A stretch of 64,000 nt of DNA from Labilithrix sp. (GTDB taxonomy: Bacteria; Myxococcota_A; Polyangia; Polyangiales; Polyangiaceae): assembly GCA_019637195.1 (NCBI GenBank), contig JAHBWA010000003.1:1-64000 (forward strand). The letters run 5' to 3'. Position numbers and translations under genes: made by a program. Positions 19,443-26,645 of the stretch are shown one piece after another. Numbering within the stretch: position 1 is the stretch's first letter; every line of letters begins with the position of its first letter. The notes below the pieces were generated by a model. It was not told the origin of the DNA, searched no databases, and saw nothing but the letters and a program-made list of their open reading frames with translations.

Positions 19443-22400
19443 TCAGCGAGGCGTCGGAGACGCGGTCGTCGCGAGCGTCTTGCCGCTCGGCCGCTCGACG
19501 AGCACGAGGCTCGCGCCGCGCGCGCCCACCGCGACGTCGACGGGGCGTCCGTCGACGACGAGCCGCCGAGACGCCGGCTCCGGTCGCTCGTTCACGACGG
19601 TGAGCAGCGCGGCGCGCGGCGCTAGGAGGACGCGCCCCGTGACGCCGCCGTCGCCGGGCGACGTCGTGATCTTCGCCGCGGAGAGCGCCGCGCCGAGGAG
19701 CTTCGCGAGCGGCTCGACACCGCCGCTCGCGAGCTCGAGCGGGAGCGGCTCGTGCCAGACGCTCCCGCGACCGCGCTCCGGCGCCGCGAGGGCCTCCGCG
19801 AGACGGCCAGCGCTCGGCGTCTCGGCGCGCCGGACGGACTCCTGCTGCAAGCTTCCGTCGAACGCGACCCAGCCCGTCGCGCTCCACCCCGACCGCTCCT
19901 GCATCGCCACCGGACGTGAAGCGCCGAGGACGCCCAGGCGCGTGAGCGCCGGCGTCCGTCTCCCGTAGGAGTCGCCCTCGATGGCCCCCGTGACGAGGAC
20001 CTTGCTGCCGGCCCGCGCCGCCTCGAGGAGCGCCTCCGCCGCGGCGTCGTCGAGGACGTCTGCGCCCGGGACGACGACGAGCTTGGCTCCGCGCAGCCGC
20101 GCCGGCGTGAGCCGGAGATCGCTCATCGCCGACGGCACCACGCCGAAGCGCTCGGCGAGCACGCGGACCACCGGCCGGGTCGCGTCGATCGCGCCGGTGC
20201 GTCCCAGGAATGCCCGCGCGTGGGGCACCACCAGCACCACTGGATCGGGCTCGAAGTCGTCGAGGTGATCCGCCGCGATCTCGAAGAAGCGCGCGAAGCG
20301 CTCGAGGGCGTCGAGCTCGGGCTTCGCCGTGCCGTCCGGCCTGTAGATGCCGATCGTCGACTCTTCGTCGATCGGCATGTAGGGGTTGACGTTCCAGACC
20401 CACTCGACGACGCCGGCGGCGCGCCCCGCGAACGCGTAGCCGAGCTTCCTCTCGAGCAGCCGCGCCGCGTCGTCCGGGGTTCGCCACGGCGCGCCGTCGG
20501 CATCCTCGAGGCGCATCAGCCCGGTCTCCTGATGGAGGCTCGGTTTGCCCACGACCTTCGTGACGACGCCGTCCCAGAGGAGATCGTCGTTTTTCCACCA
20601 GGTGTGCACCGCGGTGTAGTCGAGCGCGTCGGCCATCAGCTGCTGCGTCGCGCGCTCGTGGATCCCGCCCTCGTCCTGCCCGAGCGTCACGAGCGTGTCG
20701 CCGGCGGCCTCGCGGATCGCCGCGCGCATCGTCGCGGCCCAGCGCGTGACCACGTCCTCGGCGAGCTCGCGGAAGTCACGCGCCCGGCGCGAGCGGCGAT
20801 CGATCTGCACCGCGGCCTGCTTGAAGTCTTCGTCGCGCGGCAAGGCGTAGACGTCGCCCGTGGGGGCGCGGAAGAGCGCGCGGAGGTGGCCCTCGCTCGT
20901 TCCGTGGCGCTGCTCCAGCCAAGCCCTCCACGCCGCGGCCTCGTGCGCGTCGCCGATCGGTCGCGTCGACCACAGCTTCTCCGGCGGCGCGTAGGAGGGC
21001 TCGTTGATGAGGTCCCAGTGGACGAAGCCCACGCCGGCGAAGCGCCGGGCGAACGCCGTGACGAGCGCCTTTTGACCCGCGATCGATCGCGGGTCGAGGT
21101 AGGGGTTCGTGCCGCCGTAGCTCGGCGGGAGGAACGCGAAGAAGTTGAAGCAGACGACGATGCCGTGCCGCGCCGCCGTCGCGATCCAGGCCTCGAGCGC
21201 GGAGAGCACGCGCTCGTCGACCGCGCCGGGCTCCGGCATGACGCGCGACCACGCCGTCCAGAGGCCCGTGCGGACGAAGCGAACCCCGCGTCGCTTCATC
21301 TCGGCGAAGTCGGCGTCCCAGACGCGCGGGTTCGGCTCGAAGAGGAACGCACGGTGGACGTCCGACGCCATGTACGTCGTGCCGACCACGGGAAATGCGT
21401 GGCCGCCCAGTCGGAGCCAGTCGCGCGAGACGCCGAGCTTCGGTCCCGAGCGGAGCAGCTGCTCGTCCTTCACCCAGAACCCCGTCTCGGCGACGCGCGG
21501 CGCGGTGTGCTCGAGGTCGGGCGTGCGCGCCCGCCCGTCCGTGACGACGACGCGGTAGAGGCCCGCGTCGAGCGCGGCGGAGACCGCGAGCGTCCCGGTG
21601 CGCGCGTCCGAGCCGGGCGCGCGCGCCAGCGCGACCTCCGCCCGGAAGACGACCGAGCCCGCGTCGTCCGTCACCTCGGCGCGCACGGAGGCGGGGCCGG
21701 GATCGCGCGGTCCGGTCCGCACCGAGACGTCGATCGTCGCGTGGTCGCCCGGCGCGAGCGACGCGTACCTCGGCACGGCGCGGAGCTCGGACGCGCCCGC
21801 CATCGCGCGCGTGACGATCGCGCGGACGGTCTTCGCGTCGAGCGCGGCGTCCGTCGTCGCGAAGACCCAGCGCGCGCCCGCGGACGGACCGCGGAGGCGA
21901 TCGATCTCCACGAGCGGACACGCGCGCGGCGTGCCCGAGGCGTCGACGACGTGCGCGAGCGGTCGCGCGATCGCGTCGCGCGGGCCCGAGCTCCCGTGCT
22001 CGTCCGGAAACTCGTGCTCGCTCGCGAGCCGGGGCGTCAGCGCCCACGTCGTCGTCCCGGCGGGGACCGGGAGGCCGAAGCCGGCGGCTCTCCCCGGGGC
22101 GTCCGTCGTTCGGGAGCCGGCGCCGATCGCGATCGGCTCGGCTGGACCGAGCAGCAGCGCGTGGGCGAACATCGCCTGCCGGGGCTCGCGGATCCACGCG
22201 CCGTCCGCGGCGCGCACGGGCTCGTGGAACGGAGCGCCGCCCAGCACGGCGAGGCCGCCGCCGTCGTGGAGGAACGCGCGAATGCGCGGCCACGCGTCGA
22301 CCGGGAAGGCGCTGCCGTAAGGGAGCACCAAGACGTCGACGTCGCGCGTGCCGAGGCGCTCGGCGAGGTCTTCGGGCGAGCTCGCGCGCTCGGCGGCGAG

Positions 22401-22628
22401 CCCGGCGAGCGCCTCGTCGAGCACGTCGTCCGCGATCGGCGGCGCGTCGACGGTCGGGAAGCCCGGGGCGCGGAAGACGAGCGCGCGCGCGGGTCGGGTG
22501 AGGTCGCGGCTCGGCGTCTCGGCGCCGCGCGCGCTCGGAGCGCCGCGAGGGGCGCGCGCGCGCGGCAGCGAGCACGCCGCGGCGAGCGCGAGGGACGCGG
22601 CGGACAGGACGCTCCATCGGCTCGGCAC
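19443..22628 (-). CDS. Large GH-A clan glycoside hydrolase lipoprotein
   Basis: 1061 residues. Lipobox LAAAC (Cys19). About residues 45-290 form an alpha/beta domain with 'VLVLPYGSAFP' and 'GGGLAVLGG', like a glutamine-amidotransferase-type fold; 290-380 a beta-sandwich; 395-790 a TIM barrel of clan GH-A. The acid/base Glu543 lies in 'HWDLINEPSY' and the nucleophile is probably Glu701 in 'HQETGLM'. A second GATase-like domain (about 820-930, 'VVVPGADVLDDAAAEAL') resembles the trimerisation domain of GH42 beta-galactosidases, and a small sandwich closes the protein. Substrate not predictable; GH42/GH5-like. Likely outer-membrane tethered polysaccharide degradation together with the downstream SGNH esterase. 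Confidence 0.85.
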   Translation of the reverse strand: MPSRWSVLSAASLALAAACSLPRARAPRGAPSARGAETPSRDLTRPARALVFRAPGFPTVDAPPIADDVLDEALAGLAAERASSPEDLAERLGTRDVDVLVLPYGSAFPVDAWPRIRAFLHDGGGLAVLGGAPFHEPVRAADGAWIREPRQAMFAHALLLGPAEPIAIGAGSRTTDAPGRAAGFGLPVPAGTTTWALTPRLASEHEFPDEHGSSGPRDAIARPLAHVVDASGTPRACPLVEIDRLRGPSAGARWVFATTDAALDAKTVRAIVTRAMAGASELRAVPRYASLAPGDHATIDVSVRTGPRDPGPASVRAEVTDDAGSVVFRAEVALARAPGSDARTGTLAVSAALDAGLYRVVVTDGRARTPDLEHTAPRVAETGFWVKDEQLLRSGPKLGVSRDWLRLGGHAFPVVGTTYMASDVHRAFLFEPNPRVWDADFAEMKRRGVRFVRTGLWTAWSRVMPEPGAVDERVLSALEAWIATAARHGIVVCFNFFAFLPPSYGGTNPYLDPRSIAGQKALVTAFARRFAGVGFVHWDLINEPSYAPPEKLWSTRPIGDAHEAAAWRAWLEQRHGTSEGHLRALFRAPTGDVYALPRDEDFKQAAVQIDRRSRRARDFRELAEDVVTRWAATMRAAIREAAGDTLVTLGQDEGGIHERATQQLMADALDYTAVHTWWKNDDLLWDGVVTKVVGKPSLHQETGLMRLEDADGAPWRTPDDAARLLERKLGYAFAGRAAGVVEWVWNVNPYMPIDEESTIGIYRPDGTAKPELDALERFARFFEIAADHLDDFEPDPVVLVVPHARAFLGRTGAIDATRPVVRVLAERFGVVPSAMSDLRLTPARLRGAKLVVVPGADVLDDAAAEALLEAARAGSKVLVTGAIEGDSYGRRTPALTRLGVLGASRPVAMQERSGWSATGWVAFDGSLQQESVRRAETPSAGRLAEALAAPERGRGSVWHEPLPLELASGGVEPLAKLLGAALSAAKITTSPGDGGVTGRVLLAPRAALLTVVNERPEPASRRLVVDGRPVDVAVGARGASLVLVERPSGKTLATTASPTPR

Positions 22629-22685
22629 GAGACGCAGATAGCAAACCGCTCACGCGGGAGGAAGGAGGCCAGGTCGGCGCGCGGC

Positions 22686-23219
22686 TCACGAAGTCGCGGC
22701 GAGGGGCGTCGCCGGCAGCCGAGCGAAGAAGGGATGACGCGCGAACCACTCGAGCTCGTCGGCCGTCTCGGCCACGAGGCGCTCGCGCACGCCGAGCCAT
22801 CGCCGGCACCAGATCGCGAGGCGCTCGTCGCCTTCGTCGAGCGCGGCCGCGCGTGTGAGGCGCACGAGGTCGACGCCGCGGCGGAGCGTCGTGAGCGCGC
22901 GCCGGTACGCGTGCTCGTGGTCGACGAACGGCGCGAGGAGCGCGTCCCCGATTCGGCGCAGCGTGTCGAGCGCGAGCGCCGGCGCGCCGCCGAGACGGAC
23001 GGTGCGCGCGCGCGCGAGCTCCGGGATCTGGTCGAGCGACTCCCCCGCGTGGGCCACCACCGCGCGGAGCGCGGCCGCCGGTGGGCCAGAGCGGATCCGC
23101 CGCGCCTCGCGGAGCGCGACGCGGTAGCCGTCCTCCTCGAGCTCGTAGAGCTCCGCGAGGAGCGCGGGGGAGAGGCGCTCGCGCGCGAGCGGAGCGCCCG
23201 GCGCACGTCGCGGGCTCAC
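22686..23219 (-). CDS. Hypothetical helical protein
   Basis: 177 residues from a GTG at 23219 that overlaps the stop of the upstream gene (GTGA). Mostly helical, rich in Ala, Arg, Leu and Glu: 'LLAELYELEEDGYRVALREA', 'LRAVVAHAGESLDQIPEL', 'CRRWLGVRERLVAETADELEW'. No signal, membrane segment or catalytic motif. A longer frame going upstream exists but its first half is antisense to the neighbouring membrane-protein gene and is Arg/Gly-rich noise. Coupling to a small membrane protein suggests the two work together; the pattern resembles four-helix-bundle proteins, but no family is claimed. Confidence 0.72.
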   Translation of the reverse strand: MSPRRAPGAPLARERLSPALLAELYELEEDGYRVALREARRIRSGPPAAALRAVVAHAGESLDQIPELARARTVRLGGAPALALDTLRRIGDALLAPFVDHEHAYRRALTTLRRGVDLVRLTRAAALDEGDERLAIWCRRWLGVRERLVAETADELEWFARHPFFARLPATPLAATS

Positions 23220-23533
23220 AGCGAAGACGCCGCCGGAGGCTCGCGATGGTCGACGAGCCCGTTGGACATCGGCGCCGTCTCGCTCCGGAGGAGGCCGATC
23301 TTGTCGTTCACCTTGCCGTACGTGTCCTTCGCGGCGGTGAGCGCCTTCGTGCGCGTCCGCGGCGACAGGAACATCACGGCCGCGACGCCGCCCACGATCG
23401 CGAGGCCGACGCCGCCGACCACGTAAGCCATCACCGGCGTGCGCCTGCGCGAACGCATGATGTAGGGGATCGCCGGCATCGCGGCGATCATGCTCTTCAG
23501 GGCCCGATTGACGTTCTTCTTGGTGAGGATCAT
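23216..23533 (-). CDS. Small single-pass membrane protein
   Basis: 105 residues. A basic N-terminal helix (residues 1-33, 'RALKSMIAAMP', 'MRSRRR'), one transmembrane segment at 34-56 (VMAYVVGGVGLAIVGGVAAV), then a cytoplasmic-looking tail with 'TAAKDTYGKVNDKIG', reminiscent of YtxH-type stress proteins. Start ATG 23533. Stop overlaps the following gene. Function unknown. Confidence 0.7.
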   Translation of the reverse strand: MILTKKNVNRALKSMIAAMPAIPYIMRSRRRTPVMAYVVGGVGLAIVGGVAAVMFLSPRTRTKALTAAKDTYGKVNDKIGLLRSETAPMSNGLVDHREPPAASSL

Positions 23534-23733
23534 GGCTGAGAGCACTGCATCCGCCGTACCGGCGCCGCTGCGCTCTTCTCGTCGGGCTAAGTGATCCCTC
23601 GCGTGCTGCGACGCGATGCAACTTGCCTCGAGTGTGACGCCAGCGGCCACGCGCTGCCGCTGCATGTGGCGGGAGCGCGGTCGCTCTACGCGGAGCGCTC
23701 GGGCTCGCGCGGCAGTGCGCCGCGCGGGTGCCT

Positions 23734-24102
23734 TCAGGTGAAGGCGCGCTGGCGTGCCGACGCGGGCTGGTCTTCCGTGACCTCGGCCTCGCCTTCGCGG
23801 GCGTCGTCCGCGGGCGTCTCGCGCTCCTCGGCCTCGAGGTCGCGGAGGTACTGCTTGAGCGTGCCCTCCTTGAGCATCTGCCGGAGGACCTGCTTCTCGT
23901 CCGCGTCCTCGCGCTCGCGCGCCTTCATCGTGAGGACGCACATCACGACGGCGACCACGATGAGCAGCCCGTCGATGCCGAGCAGGGAGCCGCCGAGGAT
24001 GCGCGAGGTCGAGCCGAGCGCCAGGCCGGCGATGCCGAAGAGCTTCCCGACGATCAGCAGGCCGAGCGCCACCTGATTGCGAGAGCGTTGCTTGAGGGAC
24101 AT
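23734..24102 (-). CDS. Small two-pass membrane protein
   Basis: 122 residues. Two hydrophobic helices (about 10-30 and 36-58) separated by a short Gly/Ser turn, then a strongly charged helix ('REREDADEKQVLRQMLKEGT') and an acidic, Ala/Glu-rich tail, probably cytoplasmic and coiled. No family recognised. Separated by 200 bases from the next gene on the strand, a gap in which I see no gene. Confidence 0.68.
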   Translation of the reverse strand: MSLKQRSRNQVALGLLIVGKLFGIAGLALGSTSRILGGSLLGIDGLLIVVAVVMCVLTMKAREREDADEKQVLRQMLKEGTLKQYLRDLEAEERETPADDAREGEAEVTEDQPASARQRAFT

Positions 24103-24108
24103 GGGGAA

Positions 24109-24186
24109 CTACCGCGCCGGAGGATCGCGCTCGGCGGGACGCAGCCCGCGCGAGCCGTGCGGCACGCTCTCGAGCACGAGCTGCAT
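24109..24186 (-). CDS. Possible 25-residue upstream ORF
   Basis: ATG at 24186 to TAG at 24109-24111, ending six bases before the membrane-protein start at 24102. Product 'MQLVLESVPHGSRGLRPAER' plus five residues. Codons follow the G/C third-position, A/T-containing second-position pattern of real genes. Upstream, the minus strand has TAATAT immediately followed by AGGAG (about 24225-24234). Could be a leader peptide or chance. The rest of the 310-base gap up to 24413 shows only a short repeated GAGCTCGACCGCG. Confidence 0.22.
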   Translation of the reverse strand: MQLVLESVPHGSRGLRPAERDPPAR

Positions 24187-24412
24187 GCCGGGCTTGCCGC
24201 AGGGGGTGCGGCCCAGCCGCTGCTCCTATATTACGCATCGCCATGGCGCGCACGTACTTCGTGCGGCGCCGATCGAAGATCGCGTTCGGTCGCGCCCGCG
24301 AGCTCGACCGCGGGCCTCGAGCTCGACCGCGCCAACCACGCCCGCGTCGCGCCCGCTCGGTTTCCAGCTCGAGCCCCCGACGGCGCGGGGGGCCTTTCGC
24401 CGAGGGCGCCGC

Positions 24413-26371
24413 TCAGCCGACCTTCGCGACGGCGCTCGACTTCTCGCGCTTCACGTTGAAGATGCGAAGCGGCTTCTCCTTGCCCTTGAGGTGGGCCGGC
24501 GGAAGCTCCTCGACCTCGAAGCGGGGCCCGAGGCGTGCGAGCGTGTACTCGCTCACGATCACCTGGCCCGCGAGCGCGATGCCGCAGAGGCGCGCGCTCG
24601 TGTTGGCCGTGTCGCCGATGACCGTGTAGCTCATCGCCTTGGAGCTGCCGACGTAGCCCGCGACGAGCGGCCCGGTGTGCAGGCCCATGCCGACGGCGAG
24701 GGGAGGGTGTCCGGCCTCGACGCGCTTGCGGTTGAAGCGGCCGAGCACCTCCATCTGATCGAGCGCGCACTGCACGCTGCGGATCGTGTCGTCGGGCTGG
24801 GTCACGGGCGCGCCCCAGAAGGCCATGATGCCGTCGCCCATGAACTTGTCGAGCGTGCCTTCGTACTTGAAGATCGTCTCGACCATCAGCTCGAAGTACT
24901 CGTTCAAGAGCTCGTTGATGACGCCCGCCGTCGCGCCCTCGCTCATGCGCGTGAAGCCGCGGATGTCGGAGTTGAAGACGGTGCACTCGGGGACGTGGAC
25001 GCCGCCCTTCTTCACCTCGAGCTTGCCGGAGAGCACCTGCTCGGCGACGTTCGGCGACAGGAGGCGGCTGAAGCGCTCGCGGTTGACGATCTCCTGCTCG
25101 ATCTTCTTCGCGAGGAGGTTGTTCTCGATGAACATCGCCGCCTGGTTGCCGATGGCGGTGACGAGCTCGAGGTCCTTCTGCTGGAACTGCGCGAGCGACT
25201 CGCTGTCGAGCCAGAGCGCGCCGAGCACGTCCTTCTCGTGCAAGAGCGGGACGACGATGGCGCTCGAGATCCGGTTCAGGATCATCGATTTGCCCTTCGA
25301 CGACGCGAAGTCCATCGAGGCGTCGTGCGTGAGGACGCTCGCGCGCTCGGTCGTGACGTGGTTCAGGATCGTCGAGCTGACCTGGATGGGCGCGTCGGTC
25401 CCGTCGCGCCGGTGCGTGGCGCGCGGCGTGAGCGAGCCGTCGTTCTCGCGGAGCAGGATGACGGCGCGGTCCGCGTTCACGAACTTGAACAGCGACATCA
25501 GGATCTTGTGGAGCAGCTGATCGAGATCGCGCTCGAGACCGATGTCGCGCGTCAGCTCCCACGTCAGGCGCAGCCGCTCGTAGTCGACGCGGAGCTGCTG
25601 CGGATCGTGGGCGAGCTGGTCGTACGGGACGAAGCCCTTCGTCTGCGCGGCGATCTGCGTGCCGATCGCCCGGGCCGAGTCGAGGACGTCGACGCGCGTG
25701 CCGCCGAAGCTCGGCGGACGCCGCGCGCCCGGCTGCTGGCCGTAAGGCGGCGCCGGCGGTCCGTGCGGGGGCTGTCCCGGCGGCTGGTTGTAGGGCGCCG
25801 CCGGGTACGCGCCCGGCGAGTTCCGCGGCATCGCGGGCATGCCCATCGTGCCCATCGGGCCCTGCTGGGGATGCATCCCGCTCGGGAGCGGCTGCTGGTG
25901 CGTCGGCGGCGGGACGCTCGGTCCTTTGCTCCACGGCGCCTGCATCGGGCCGCTGCCGTGCGCGGGCGGACCGCCGGTCGGACCCGCGGGGCCGAGGACG
26001 TGCGGGTGCTGAATCGCGCCGGGCGAGATGTGCGGCGCGGCCTGGCCGCCGTGCGGGAGCGGCGCGTTGAAGTCGAGCGGCGGGCCGTGGCCGTCGTCGT
26101 AGCGGGCGCGCGTCGAGCCGAGGGCGATCTCGTCGCCGTGCCGCAGCATCATCTCGCCGCGGACACGCTCGCCGTTGACGTAGGTGCCGTTGAGGCTGCC
26201 GAGGTCGCGCAGGACGACGCCGCCGTCGCGCTGCTCGAGGATGCAGTGCTCCTTCGAGACGATCTTGTCGAGCAGCTGGATGGAGTTGTTCGGATGCCGG
26301 CCCAGGCTGTTGATGGGGCGCAGCTCGATCGCCTGCTGTCCCTCCGCCGTCGCGAGGATCAAACGCGCCAT
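24413..26371 (-). CDS. FHA-GAF class III adenylate cyclase
   Basis: 652 residues from ATG 26371 (a longer frame lacks coding character). FHA domain at 1-95 with 'GRHPNNSIQL', 'SKEH' and 'LGSLNGTYVNG', which binds phosphothreonine. A Pro/Gly/His-rich linker spans 95-225. A GAF domain lies at about 275-420. The class III cyclase domain (455-640) has both metal Asp (D469 in SDIRGFT, D513 in MGDG), transition-state N590 and R594 (NTSAR), and Lys509 with Thr583 at the purine-specifying positions, a pairing typical of bacterial adenylate rather than guanylate cyclases. No membrane segment. Predicted output: cAMP made in response to a phosphorylated partner and a GAF ligand. The Ser/Thr kinases in this window are possible partners. 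Confidence 0.93.
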   Translation of the reverse strand: MARLILATAEGQQAIELRPINSLGRHPNNSIQLLDKIVSKEHCILEQRDGGVVLRDLGSLNGTYVNGERVRGEMMLRHGDEIALGSTRARYDDGHGPPLDFNAPLPHGGQAAPHISPGAIQHPHVLGPAGPTGGPPAHGSGPMQAPWSKGPSVPPPTHQQPLPSGMHPQQGPMGTMGMPAMPRNSPGAYPAAPYNQPPGQPPHGPPAPPYGQQPGARRPPSFGGTRVDVLDSARAIGTQIAAQTKGFVPYDQLAHDPQQLRVDYERLRLTWELTRDIGLERDLDQLLHKILMSLFKFVNADRAVILLRENDGSLTPRATHRRDGTDAPIQVSSTILNHVTTERASVLTHDASMDFASSKGKSMILNRISSAIVVPLLHEKDVLGALWLDSESLAQFQQKDLELVTAIGNQAAMFIENNLLAKKIEQEIVNRERFSRLLSPNVAEQVLSGKLEVKKGGVHVPECTVFNSDIRGFTRMSEGATAGVINELLNEYFELMVETIFKYEGTLDKFMGDGIMAFWGAPVTQPDDTIRSVQCALDQMEVLGRFNRKRVEAGHPPLAVGMGLHTGPLVAGYVGSSKAMSYTVIGDTANTSARLCGIALAGQVIVSEYTLARLGPRFEVEELPPAHLKGKEKPLRIFNVKREKSSAVAKVG

Positions 26372-26645
26372 CCGAACCGCATCGTAACCCGCCGGACCTG
26401 AGCCGGACAGAGGGAAGTCGGCCTTCCTCGAAGGCGGCGCCCGGCGCTCGAGATGGCGGCCGGAAAGCCCGTGTCTCTTCGACGGCTCGGGCACGTTTCG
26501 GCACGGCTCGGCGCGGCGATGCGGCTGGCTTTCGGGGTTCGGCTGAGCTCCGGGCCGGGCCCGCCCGCGCGGCGGGTAGGAGAGAGTCGTTTCGCGGCGG
26601 CCTTTGCCCTGCGGGGGCCGCGGACTCTGGTACCATCTTCATGGC

